Of a stretch of DNA of 64,000 nt, positions 1-13,390 are shown piece after piece; position 1 is the stretch's first letter, and each line of letters begins with the position of its first letter. The position numbers were made by a program, and so were the translations under genes. The DNA is from Acanthacorydalis orientalis (lineage: Eukaryota; Arthropoda; Insecta; Megaloptera; Corydalidae). Below the pieces are notes generated by a model that had not been told where the DNA came from, made no database searches, and worked only from the letters and a program-made list of their open reading frames with translations. Location: the NCBI GenBank assembly GCA_034766995.1, contig CM068322.1:21325245-21389244 (forward strand), read 5' to 3'.

Positions 1-3000
1 ACACTATGGTTAAATATTATTAAAATGAATTTTTATTCACTATAAACCACACAAGAAAAAAATAATAAATAATCAAAAATCAATTATTGAACATTTTTGA
101 TTCGAATATTTTTTTTGTTTCAGTGAGTAAAAAATGTATATATCAAAGAATCTAATTACTGCATATAAAATTTTCTAATTAGTAAACGATCATTTATTTT
201 TTAATTATTTCTCAACGTAATAATTGGATATTGTTTAAAAAGTAGATAAATTGGTAAAATATTTTCATAATATTTATAATTTTAACCAATAACAATAAAT
301 AATACAAATTATCTAGTAATAGCAACAACTGCAAAATAACAAATTTGTATTTAATATTATGATTTAAATATTTATAAATGTATAATTTCTTTGTCTAATT
401 GATTTAAAAAGAAAACTATTACGGATGGTAAATTTAGATATATATATATAAATAAATTATATTAAATATAATAAAATTGTCACAAATTAATTCTTTTTTA
501 CTCTAAAAAATCAAAATAAAATTTATGGTCAAAAATGTTGTAAAGAATAACTGAATATTGATCAATTTTGATTTGTTATGCATATTTCGATGGAGGTATC
601 ATTAGGAGTATCAAAATGCAATAATAACCTAAATTTAAGCAGAATTTTTTTTATTATTGGTGAGTTTAAAAAAGGATTCATTTATGAAAGTATATTTAGC
701 CAAGGTTAGATATGTATTGTGATAATAAAACATTCAATATTTGTTAAATATATAGTAGAACGGGACATGATGTGAATAATAAAATGAAAATAATAAAAAT
801 TGAAATAAAATCATAAAATTAAATATTCTAGGAAATTTAAAAATACATACAAATTATTAAATGAAGAAATAAACACAAACAGTAATTCGATATTTTATAT
901 CTTAAAATTATAAATCACACCTTAACTAAAAACGTATATAAGTGCAACTAAATGAAATTAGTTATCTACAATCTACCTAAATATGGTACACGTACCGAAA
1001 TTAGTAGATAAGGAAAGAAAATCAAATGCTTCTGAATGACAAAGATCACCAGAAAAATTATAAAGTGGTTATAACCGTACTAGTGAAAATTAAAATATAA
1101 TTAAATTAAATTCCAATTTTTATTACGATCATACAACATTTTTTTATTATTAATTTTGTTCATTGTAACTATTTTTAATTAGATCAAGGATTCAAACTTG
1201 CGGTTTAGTAATATCTGTTCGGTAAACATTTAAACAATCAACCGGACTATACAGACTGCGAAAATGTAAATAAAAGCTTTAGACGTGAATTTAGTACTTG
1301 TATTCCTAGTATAAAGAGCTACAACTACTGAATTCAGATAAACAAACAATAAAAACTACGATGAACTAGATAAACAATATAACAGTTGGATTCTACAGCT
1401 CTGTTTATGCTTCCTTTTTGATGAAAGATTAACTGAATACCTCCACTGTTACAACTACCGCAGTTTTATCTGATTCCAATTATGTTCAAGTTAGTAGTTT
1501 AATTTTCTACATTCATAGTCGTTAACAAAATGCTGTGGTCTAAGAGTTTTGTATTATTGTTCAGGTTTATGATAACGACAATTAAATAATAAAATGCTGA
1601 ACATTTAAATTGAATTACTTCGTAGAAATTTTATCATTTTTTTATTGAAGTAAATTACTTAAAAAATAATTAAACACTGTGTTTAATATCAAACTAATTA
1701 ATCTGAATGTATCCTTAATTATAAAAACTGTCAAACTAACCAAATCTAAACCAACAGACATATTATTACAGTTTAAATAAAATAAATTCTTAATTCATTC
1801 AATCGCAAAATAGTTTCAATCATTGATTTTATAACAACTATTTTTTAATAAACGGGATTGCATAAATTGACTAAAATAAGAATATTTTGTATAATCTTAT
1901 TATAACACTGTAGCCACATTCACTTTCCAAAATTATTTTTTACTAACAGTAAAAACCTATTTTTTCGAAAATGTTTGCAAATTTATTTTTAATTCTTGAT
2001 TACGAAAATGTGACTTCTCAGAGCATTCAAGTGTAAAGAAAAACTCATTTTTCTATACCTTAACGCTTTGAAAGTTAATTAATTGCAACAGTATAGAAAA
2101 TAAACACACACATGATTCAACAAAACGAAAATCACCGCGAGGGTACTCTAATAGAATCAGAAGTATAAACACAAATATTTCAAATTTATTCTATAAATAT
2201 TGAAAAAATGCTTTGTGTAAGAATTTTTAAGAATACAAAAGCATTCAAAAGAAGACGTTGAAATAATTTAAAAAAATCTATTTTACATTAACAAGTGATA
2301 TTGAAAAAAATGTTGACTAAGTATTAAGATAACTAAATAAATTATTTCAGCAGCTACAACAACATTTTTTCCAACTGGAATGTGAAATGATGCAATGCCT
2401 AATATGCTTTTTCGGGCTCCATTGTATTAACTACTGTTTTGTGAGGTTATACCAACTGCTTCGCCAAGATATATAGCGTTTTTAAATGTTAAATTTGGCA
2501 CTCGAAAATCATCAGACGACAAGAAAATATTTTAATTTAAAACAGAGTTATCATTGACTCAATTTAAGTGCACCGAATTTTATGTTTTACACCTAATATA
2601 TTTTTTAAGAAAAAGATTTTTATTTTTACTTGAAATAAATTACATGTACGTATGTAATTTATACCAAAATTATACAAAATAATAGGAGATATTTTGAAGA
2701 TTTAAATATATTCTATTTTTTCCATAAACATTCACTTTTTTATAAAAAAGGTATCGAATTAATTTGTAGACCTAATTTTTTCACAAATGAAATCTTTTCT
2801 TACCACAAAAACCACTACAAAAAGTTTTAATCAAAAACTCATTAAAAAATGATTATTGATCATTTTGATGCTGATTATAGACATTTAAAGGGCGATACCA
2901 ACTTCTTCAGAGTAACAAGATACAGAACAACTATCTTTATGTCTTTCGGCTCTTGTACTGTCCAAACTATTTTAAGTATAATGTATCATTTATAATATGA

Positions 3001-3503
3001 GTAACCAGTAGTTATTATTTATTGAACAATTTTAATCAAAAAAAATGTTTTCGTAGTCTGTATAGTGAAAAAGGAATTAATTTACGAACGTGAAATTATC
3101 ATGAGTGTCAGAACCGCATTAGAAAAAAGTATAGTTTTCAAGAAATAGAAAATAACGGTTAAAAACTTATACAAAACTAGTACCTGTAGTATATTTTTGT
3201 TGAAATAACAAAATTTAATACTTTCATTTTTAATATACACATAAATATCAATTTAAGAATATTTCAAACACGTTTTATATAAAAACAAGTATGTATTGAT
3301 GAAGTAACAAAATTAAAATTTAATTTTAACACACGTGTACGGTAATTATTTAAGTTGAAGGACCATCTCAAAATGGTAAAGACCACAACACCCCTTATGC
3401 TCGAAGGGTATGTGTCTGGAACATCAAAATACGTGACATATACCAGAATTCGTTATGATGCGTATATAAAACTAATACACTTTCACTCTCCTCACACACA
3501 CAC

Positions 3504-3547
<44 letters not shown>

Positions 3548-5052
3548 TGCATTTCGTTTAAATATCATCAGGGCTTTCTTTACACACACTCACGCATATG
3601 TATATATATATATAAATAAATATATGCTTTAAATTATATGAATATAAGTTTCAGTATTGAAATCGCAATATATGAGTGTTTGTTTAATATAATATACTGT
3701 TATATATATATATATATATAAACGAAGTTATATACAAACTTGTTTACTCTTGATATGTGTATTTATCAAAAGTCGTTGTAGGTAAATGTATACCTAGATG
3801 TATGGTATCTATACGTTAACTTGTTTGTATGTAAGAACGTGAGAAACGTGTTCTGTTGATGTCAAGTAGACGTCAGCTTAGGTTTATCTATTATGACATT
3901 TAATATATTCTCATAAATGTCCGGATATATTAACTTCAGTTTTTTAAGTATATTTATAGATAATTAAACATTAAACACTTTATATTAATTGATTAATTTA
4001 TACTTAAAAATATACTTCAATTAAAATTAATATCGTGAAAACAATCCTTTTATTTACAGATACTTCAATCGCTCATTTCTGTAAAAGTTTTCAAAGCATT
4101 TCACTAGAATTGCTGCTGTATTATCTAGGATATTTTTATTGAATTATCTTGTATCTTCTTCGAAATCTTTTATTTATAAATGTCATCGTAAGATTGAGAA
4201 AAGTGGAAAATCTATTAAATATATATCCGCAGAATGTGTCGGTTTTGAAGAAGTAGCTTCTAAGAAACAGTTTTAAGCGACCGGTTGTACGTTGAAATGT
4301 GAAACAATTGTTAAGAGAATAAATTCGAATTTACAACATATATTAAATGTACTAGGATCATTGTCTTGGAATTGATTTATTTTGTAATTTAAAAAATTAA
4401 AATATAATTTAATAAAAAAATACATTAAATAATTAAATTAATTTGTATTATTTTTATTGTATATTTTTTATTTTAACTAACCTTAATCACTTAAACGAAT
4501 TTTTAAACACCTCTAATTTTTAAAATGACATGACACACATTAATTTAGGAAACTTTTTTACAAAAAACTAAACGCACAATTTATTTCAAAACTGATTTTA
4601 ATTTATCTGATTAATAAATATTATTTAAATATCTAATTACAAAGATTGATTTGATGATCATTTTTGACGGAAAACAATAATCGTAAATGATTAATAATCA
4701 ATTATTTAACGTTGTAAAACATAAACATAATTTTAGAGAGACTAGAATGTTCTCTTCTGGAGGTAATTTAAATAAACTTCTCAAACTCTAATCCTGAAGC
4801 TAAAAAAGAATAAATTATCATTTTCATAAAGAATTTATTTTATTAATGTTCAATAAACTTATTTTCAAATAAATTTTATGTAGAAATATGAAATTATATA
4901 ATAACCTACTATACAGATTATATGAAAAATATAAACACGATAAATTATTTAATCAAAGATGTTTTTGTATTTGTGAAAATTCGTATATCCTTCACTTTTC
5001 CTAAATGTCATCTTTCTGACTAATTTTATACTTTTTTTATTCATCCACAATA

Positions 5053-5089
<37 letters not shown>

Positions 5090-5390
5090 TATTTATTTAA
5101 TGTGTATCATTTTACTTTCATAGAATAAATTTAATAATAATTTCTTTGGATAACTTATTATATAAATTATAATAGTAAATATTATTTTTCATTAAATATA
5201 TAAAAATAGAATTTAAAAAATTCTGAATTCTTTTTATTTTTACATATGTGTAAGATTTAAAATTAGAGAAAGTATAAATATTACCAATAGTAATAGTATT
5301 TGAGTTTTATTCTTAAAATAAAATCTTAAATCAAAAATAATAAATCATGTGCTTGTATAAATAAGTGTAGAAAGAAAGAGAAACTCAAAC
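1..5390. other. A+T-rich desert
   Basis: No gene seen. It holds AT tracts at about 3506-3544, 3703-3720 and 5057-5086 and two or three decayed family A copies. Short open frames here are chance or microsatellite translations. Confidence 0.7.
2778..2870 (-). repeat. dispersed repeat family A copy
   Basis: In plus orientation it reads ttcacaaatgaaatcttttc, accacaaaaaccactac, then ttttaatcaaaaactcatta and gattattgatcattttg, the reverse complement of the family core and tail. Similar weaker minus copies occur at about 21-110, 9885-10020 and 17390-17500. Confidence 0.45.
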
Positions 5391-5720
5391 GATGTGTTAT
5401 ACAAACACGATAAATGAGAACGGAATCGTTTGTAAAATTGATCCTATAATTAAGAAGCTGCGAAGGCAAGACTTCATTACCCACACAATTTACCTATACT
5501 CAATCCGTACGAACCCAATACTCGCTCCCCAAGTGCATACGTTGACAAGGCTTATCGGATACGTCTTCGCGAACATGTGAGAGTATAAACATGAAGAAGG
5601 ATAATGCGTACCTACTACATCAGTTCAAGCTGGAGGCGGAACAAACCACAGAGAAATAATTTGCATTGTTACAGGCTGGACGAGAACATGCTTTGTCGTG
5701 CTAGCTCTTGTATTGAATAG
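5391..5720. other. GC-richer block, unassigned
   Basis: About 330 bp of mixed composition in A+T-rich DNA. The plus strand has a 62-codon open frame from ATG 5392 to 5580 (MCYTNTINENGIVCKIDPII and on) that resembles nothing I know. No splice-framed continuation was found. Candidate conserved non-coding element or transposon relic. Confidence 0.3.
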
Positions 5721-5958
5721 AGTGCTAGTAATTTTCTGTAACTATTGTGAAGCCACAAAACATTGACTTCACATAAAATATAGTTATTGTATTAATTAAT
5801 TTAATGTTTCCTTGATTTAATTCATACATACAGTTGAATGGAGATGCATAATTTACAAGTGAAAGTTATTGCTCAAAGACAATTGAATGGAAGATGGTTT
5901 AAACGAAATTCTATAGTATTATTTTCATTATATTGTAATATATAATCACTGACTAGTA

Positions 5959-5962
<4 letters not shown>

Positions 5963-6025
<63 letters not shown>
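5963..6025. repeat. (AT)n microsatellite
   Basis: About 63 bp of pure TA dinucleotide, one of the longer tracts in the desert. Confidence 0.95.
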
Positions 6026-6028
<3 letters not shown>

Positions 6029-8003
6029 TTGTGGTTGAAATATGACTAGTTCTCAATGAATTTTATATTTTCATTCAAAAGAATATATTTTTAATAAGAA
6101 ATATAATAGATTGATTTTCATAAAATGTATCAATTTTTTCTCACCAAAAATGAGTTCTTTTTAATTATTTAATTTTATTTAAATACATTTAATATATTAA
6201 TATTTTAACTTTGTCGAGATTGATTTTTTTCATTTCAAACTTTAAATTTTTTATTAATAGTTTATTATCAATAAATATTATCATTAAATCAATTTTTAAA
6301 AAATACGACAAAAATATGACCTTTTAAATATTTTTTTAAAAAAAACATAACTGATTACAAAGCAATTTTGTGATTTATAAGGTTAAATATAAATTATTAC
6401 AAATGTAATTATTAACAAACTGAGTTCCTGGTCTGTATTCCAGCCGGTATATAACACATGAAATCATGCATTTAATGTAAAAAGTAATATGAATGTTTTT
6501 ACATCAAATTTTCAAATGTGATTTCCTGATGGTTTTCATCCTTAAGCATAAATTTATTTTTATTTTCACTAGAAATTTTGGTATGTGTTAACTTTAGCTA
6601 GAATTTATGTAACTGTAGCAGTTATCTCAAACTAACCTGAAGAATATACCCGTGCCGAAACTAATAACGGAATACAAAAACGTAACTGACCCAAAAGAAG
6701 GAAAAACACTCATCACAAAGGCAACTTATCAACTGAACTAAAGCTATAAAACATACAATTGTAATAATAATCATAAATTATGATAACTGTGTTTGTTTTC
6801 AAGAAAAGAAACGTCAAATATTTTAAAGTGATTTGGAATAATATTATTTTATAGTTATTTATAATAATAAAAAATTGTCTTGTATAAAACGATTTCTTGT
6901 ATCATCAATAACTCGCTCCGATTAAGTTAATAATGAATAAAAATTTTACATTAATTACGTATAATCAATTGTTTGGTAAAATTATTCATCAAAATAATGA
7001 GTCATTCTATAAAATAGATAAATTAATTGCAGTTGATTTGAAAATGTAGTTACTCTGTGATAGTAAAAAATATATAGTTATAATTTTAGAAAGACTTCGT
7101 AATTAATTAATAAATAATTAAATATTAAAACTACTGTCAAATATAAAAAAAATTTAATCGAGAAAAATTAGGAAATATTATTGAACTTTTCAAAATATTC
7201 AAACTTTATAAGAAATTATTTATTGGAAAATAATACAAGAACTGAACTTTTACATATTTTCCATTCAACTTCAAGTCTTTCAGGCCATTTTGTGATAAAC
7301 TCGAGTTACACATCAGAAATAAACTCATCGTGCATTCACGACAAATCGAAAGCAAATATAATTCTTCGCTATCGGTATCCATCTCAATAGATTTCTATTG
7401 TGTTTTCTGAGCCCTGTGGCACTTGCTCTAATTCTCTCTTCCATCTTCCATGTTCTACATTCTAACGTTAGATGCAACAAGTTGGACGAGGGTTGCTATA
7501 CACCTACACCTGTCTATCGATTCTTATGCTCTGTGAATTGAATTTCAAGTATTGCTAACAATGATATGTGCTAGATGGCTATTAAGATTTTTACTTTTTT
7601 TATATACAAATACACTCTAAACAAATTTTAATCAGGAAGAATTGTTTCAGTTTTAAAAAAATATTTACCGTATTTATTTCCCAACAGAATCGAATCATAT
7701 AAATATTTAAAAAAATACATAACATACAAAACTGTTGCTTATTCTATGAAAGTATTTCCTAATTATATCTTAAAATACTGCATCTTAAATTTATTTCTCG
7801 TGTAACAATGCAAATTTCAAACATTATTTCTACAGTAAGTGCATAAATATGTGTACAAGAGATAAAGTAATCAAGTGGAAGAGATTAATGTACGTTTAAC
7901 ATATAAATTCTAGTACATTTAGTACATTTAACATTAAATTAAGATAAACAGATTACTCTCTCAGAATTACTTGTACAATTATTGGTTACATTTATATACA
8001 TGC

Positions 8004-8004
<1 letters not shown>

Positions 8005-8044
<40 letters not shown>
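8005..8044. repeat. (AT)n microsatellite
   Basis: About 40 bp of uninterrupted AT. Confidence 0.93.
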
Positions 8045-8047
<3 letters not shown>

Positions 8048-8531
8048 TTCCACTTAATAAAAACGCGCCCTAAAACCCCAATAGCCAACAAACTACTTAA
8101 TAAAAACAATAATAAAACATTTTTTTTCTAAAAATACCAGTCTTAAATATAAAACTTTTTAAAAATAAGTTTAAAAAGAGATATTTATAAAATAATTATT
8201 TAAAATAAAAGAAGATTTTTTGCAAATTAATCATTATTTATCATTATTCATATATTAGCAAAATATTTTTTATCAAAAATGCTTATTATTTATTTTTTTA
8301 CAGCCTATAACATTTGTATTACTATTCTATCTTCTCCTGGATTTAGAAGAACAGAAAAATCGTTAGAAAAAAAATAATAATTTAAAAATAACGTAACTGA
8401 AACACGCGATTGAATTACTTCTACCTGAAAGTAGTCAAGGAAAATGCAGTAAAAATGTTAAATAAGAGCCATATTACAATAGAAAATGAGGGTGGAAAAA
8501 ACTGATTATTAAACAATAGTGCGTGAGTTTT

Positions 8532-8553
8532 AATAGTTTAGTACTAAACTATT
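8532..8553. repeat. perfect 22-bp palindrome
   Basis: AATAGTTTAGT followed directly by its exact reverse complement, with no spacer. It is not an AT dinucleotide tract. It may be chance or a dimer binding site. Confidence 0.6.
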
Positions 8554-9118
8554 GAACGTAAATTTAAATAATATCAGCTTACAAAAGTTTTAGTAAAAAA
8601 CATCATTTCTAGTTTTGAAGACGGAATTTTACAAGACAGCAAAAAGAACATGGTTCTATGTTTTATATGGTAAATAGATATGTTTGTATGTGTGTGTATA
8701 TATATAACAAATCTAAACATATTTTCAAATAAAATTCATAAAATATACAAATCTCCAGAACAAAACATTATTCCATTTATTCAACAGACAAAAATACCAA
8801 AAGTAAAATTGAATATATTCATACACATACTTACAATTGTTTAGACATGCACATAGAGAATAATATTTTATATAAATTGCAGGTATTTCACAAATGTAAA
8901 ATGACCACATCAAAAAAAGGATATTCAAAGCAAACAGAACAATTTTCTAAACATAACAACAAACGAATTCTTGGCGGTTAAGTTCGAATACATTTCTGAC
9001 ATTCATTCGAAACCAACTATACCTCAAACACGAATCAAACTCGTAACACTTCACATGAGATACAATCTGTCAGTATAGAGAATTGATGGTTTGATAGGTC
9101 AAAGAATTCTTCGCATTA

Positions 9119-9163
<45 letters not shown>

Positions 9164-10921
9164 GAGAAAATATACTACTCGACTATAAACGTATCTAACT
9201 TAAAATATCCACTTTACATAAACATTAACTGCAATATCTATTCATGCATCTTTGAACTACATATTTATATGTTCTATAATCAAGAATTCAATACATAATA
9301 ACTAGTTAAAAGTTATAAATAGCTCTTCATGTGAACAAAATTTCAAATATATTGAACAGCAGTTGAAATTATACCTCATCTTTTTGAATTATTTAAAACA
9401 GAGACTAAGTCTCTGTCTTAAACAATTTCATTTGTATAATTAGTTTACCTTTCTGTGCAAGGCATAAAAACTATATTATGAATTAAATGCACAAAATAAC
9501 ACAAACGTCGTTTTTTTTCTGTTGGTTGATATGTTATATTTCTTTTATAGAAATTTACAGCAAACTGAATTATTAGGAAATAATAACATAGTAGATACAC
9601 ATACTTTATTTATGTTCTCGTATAATATAAGAATAAAACTGACCTAATTCTAGCATAAATCGATGTGAACTAAAATGTACTTTATTTTTTATTACTTACA
9701 ACACAATGAAGTCTATATTATTTATATATATATATATATATAATAAAAATAAACAGATAAATTTCACTGTAACTAGATTACTTTTCTAACAGTACAATAA
9801 TTATATAAATAAAGAATTATATATTTTGTTTATATTCAATGAGATCATATGAGATCAAAATCATAATATTATTTTAACACTGTATCTAAAGCTATTTTCA
9901 GCCATACTACAAATTTTATTTATGATCAAATATCTTCAATAATTAATTATTAATCAAACTTGATAGTTGATGATGTGTATTTTGATTTCAAAGCTTCATG
10001 GCTATCGTTTTCAGAACGTGAAAGTACAAATAAATCTATATACAAAGTTTTCTGTATCTTAGTGTTTTGAAAATAATTTAAATATTAATTTTTGATTAGA
10101 TAATTTTTTTCTGTTTCCATATCCGTTCATTTAGTTGTTATTTATTACTCTACGTTTAATAACCGACTACATTTTGTTCCAGTCAGGAATAAAAGAGAAA
10201 AGTAAACAATTCATTGCTAATAATTAATAATTTTGCATCATTTCACTTTTTCTAAAAGTAAACAATTTTTATCTTCTGTTACTAAACTATATTACTTTTA
10301 AAAGACACGTACAGTTACATAAAAATACTAGAGTTAATTATAAAGAAAAAATTTCAATAGTATACGATGACAAAATTGAAAACGAATTTATTTTCTTAAC
10401 ATAATAATCGAACTCAAAAAGTCATCAATTCTTTCTCATATTTCGACTTTTGCCACAAATCTAGTTAACGACAACATTTCATATAAATTATATCTACAAA
10501 AACATTTCAGATATGTTTGATGAAAATATCTTCTTTCTACTTTTTTGTCATACAGTTTATAAAATTACTGTTATTTCATAAAACAGTCATTTTTTATTGT
10601 ATAGACTAAAACTCTGCCTTGGAAATTAAACATGCAATCTATTATTGTATATTTTAATTAAAACTGTGTCCTGTAACATATATATATATATATATATATA
10701 TATGTATAGAGAGAGAGAGAGAAAGAAACCCAAGCAAGAATCGTAAAAGTACATTTTCTACAATTCTTAATTGCTTTTACATTACCGAGTACTTTTTATT
10801 AAAGAAATAATACAGTGAAATAATAATAGCAGAATAAGGAAAATGTTTATAAAAGAACTACAAATAAAATGCATTTTCATTTATTGCTGTTTTAAAACAT
10901 TTTTTTAAATTCATAATTGTT

Positions 10922-10965
<44 letters not shown>

Positions 10966-11767
10966 TAAATAATAAATATTTAAAAAATAAAACTCGGTTT
11001 CAATGAGACTGTATAGTAAATAAAATTTAGATAAACTTTTACTAAATGTAAAAATTAGCCAAATAATTAAAAGAGACCAAATAAAATAGTTATTAAACTA
11101 TGTTCCATTGTTAAAGAAAACAGTTAAACTGAAATTAAAATTAATATATAATCATATTATTTTGTTGTATGAGAAAAATTTGTAATCTTTCGCTCGAGAT
11201 TCAATACAAACATCATAAAATCTATTATAAGAAATCTTTTATTACACATATTTTGGCAAATAAACGAACTCACTTATAATGAATAGATGAAAAATACAGT
11301 GCGAAATTGCATTCAGGAAATGACTCTGAAAATATGTCATTATTACATCTGTTTCCTGTTCCGGAACTGTGGAAACTGCGTATGAATGCGAACACATAAA
11401 TTTGAGTAGTACGGATGAATAACTTTCCTTCTGTATCATTACATTTTATTAGAATGAATGTATTCAAATTATTTGCGTGTAATGAAATACATTTTTTATC
11501 TGTTTTCCTTTATTAAACCGTCTATGTGAAATGCGTAGGAAAAAACTAAATACGTTATAAACTGGATATGACATTTTTATTAGGAATGTATAATTTTCAA
11601 TCAGTATTGAATGATTTTTTAAAAAATATATTAATATATTTATTGGAAAGCTTATAAAAATTTGTATAAATAATGTTAAATATGACAAAATTTTGCTTGA
11701 AGAGAGCAATAGAGTTAAATGAATTGAAATTCAATACATAAGTACAAATCTTCTTACGCGCAAATTG

Positions 11768-11772
<5 letters not shown>

Positions 11773-11824
<52 letters not shown>
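11773..11824. repeat. (AT)n microsatellite
   Basis: About 52 bp of uninterrupted AT. Confidence 0.93.
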
Positions 11825-11827
<3 letters not shown>

Positions 11828-12149
11828 AAGACTTCAACTGCTAAAAAACTAATATTTTCTCTCAAAAAATAGACTGAATATTCATAAAATATTTACATAT
11901 TCATATATATTTTTTTCATTCACTTCGCAAACCACAATCATTTGTAATTAAAAAAAATGTATAATAATTATTTATTGATAAATTTTGTTTTTTACTAATA
12001 TGAATTTGGATAGTAATGTCATCTTCAAAACGCTAAAGTACAATAAAATCTTTTATCTGATTTTTGATCAGTCCAAATAAGATTGTGAATATCTTTTCAA
12101 TTAATTTTTTTTTTAAATAAGGGGACAAATATAAATCTGGTATTATGAT

Positions 12150-12292
12150 TAAACTTATTATTACAAATGATTTTTATGCACAGACTACAAATCACATTTT
12201 TATTTGATCAAAATTGTTTAATAATTCATCGTTTTTGATTATCTGCTTATATGTATTGCGAAGATGATGCAATCATTCTTAGAACACTAAGT
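12150..12292 (-). repeat. dispersed repeat family A, minus-oriented copy
   Basis: In reverse complement this reads cttagtgttctaagaatgat, then gcatcatc, atacatataagc, gaattattaaacaattttga with tcaaataaaaatgtgatttg, collinear with the copy at 26905. It lies head to head with the plus copy at 12319. Confidence 0.6.
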
Positions 12293-12318
12293 ACAAAAAA
12301 TCTCTTAATAAAATTTTA

Positions 12319-12470
12319 GTACCTTATAGCTCTGAAAATGAGGGATTCCCAATCAAAGTACGCATAAGAAACAAAAAAAAAATATCAATAATTGATTATT
12401 AAAAATTTTTAATCAGAAAAGATTTTTACAGTTAGTGGACTCTGATTGAAAAATGTAATTGTGAAAGATA
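12319..12470 (+). repeat. dispersed repeat family A copy
   Basis: Collinear with 26905-27057: accttatagctctgaaaatg, acgcataagaaac, a tcaataattgattatt core with aatcagaaaagatttttaca, then ctgattgaaaaatgtaat. Confidence 0.6.
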
Positions 12471-12780
12471 AATATAAACAATTTCATTTCCTGTGAAATA
12501 ATATGACCATTGGTGCTTCTTTTACAATACATACTATTTTGAGATAATTTATACTGTTTGATTTATATTTACTTATTTTATACGGTTTTTTTTTTACTTA
12601 ATTTTATTTTTTCCGTTAAATAAATATAAATATAATATTTTTATAGAATCGATTCAAATTATTAATCGTTAAAATGTATCCGTACACAAAACAAATATTT
12701 ATTTAAAATTTTTTCAAACCTCCAAAATATTATGGGGTAGTCTGCCTCTTAAAAATATTTGAAAGTATTTACTTTTCACA

Positions 12781-12882
12781 TTGAAAAATCTAATCTCCTA
12801 ATATTAAATCTTTAATTATTTACAATATATATATATATAAAGTATTTTTAAAAATTTAGTATTAAGTGATTAGATTTTTCAA
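12781..12882. repeat. AT-centred inverted repeat with arms of about 42 bp
   Basis: Left arm 12781-12823 (ttgaaaaatctaatc...) and right arm 12842-12882 (...gattagatttttcaa) are imperfect reverse complements around a short (AT)n loop. The outer 15 bases match perfectly and identity falls toward the centre. It has the same architecture as 35872-36096 on a smaller, older scale, with different arm sequence. Confidence 0.8.
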
Positions 12883-13357
12883 CATTTATATATATATAAT
12901 GTTTGTCATATCAAAAATATATAAAAAGTATAAATACAGAAAAAAATCAAAACACCTATTTTAGTTCTTACAAAAACACATACGCAAATAGCCACTCAAG
13001 AAACGTAGGATGTTATTAATAACCCCATATATTCAGTTCGAAGGAGTAACTTTATACTGTTGTATTAACTGTAATTACTTTGAAATAAATATCACAATAT
13101 TATTAATTTAATAAAATGTACAACAAATAGTTACACTACACCTACACAATGTACACCCACGTAAATTTAATAATAGTTTTCAAATAATTTATGATCGCAC
13201 AACAAGAACGGAACTTCCAGAGATGATACCTATTTGCGTGTACCGGTTTGAATAAGAATTTATTGTGGTTTCATTATCTCATTATTCATTTGCAGCCTGA
13301 GAGATACTCGTTTTCGTACATTGCTATTTATACCTTATTATTTTATAAATTATCAAC

Positions 13358-13390
<33 letters not shown>

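Larger units (their letters stand above)
5721..12149. other. A+T-rich desert
   Basis: No gene seen. Besides the tracts listed there are AT runs near 9121-9160, 9723-9742, 10678-10702 (followed by a short GA run) and 10928-10961, and a mixed-composition stretch near 7390-7560. Confidence 0.7.
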
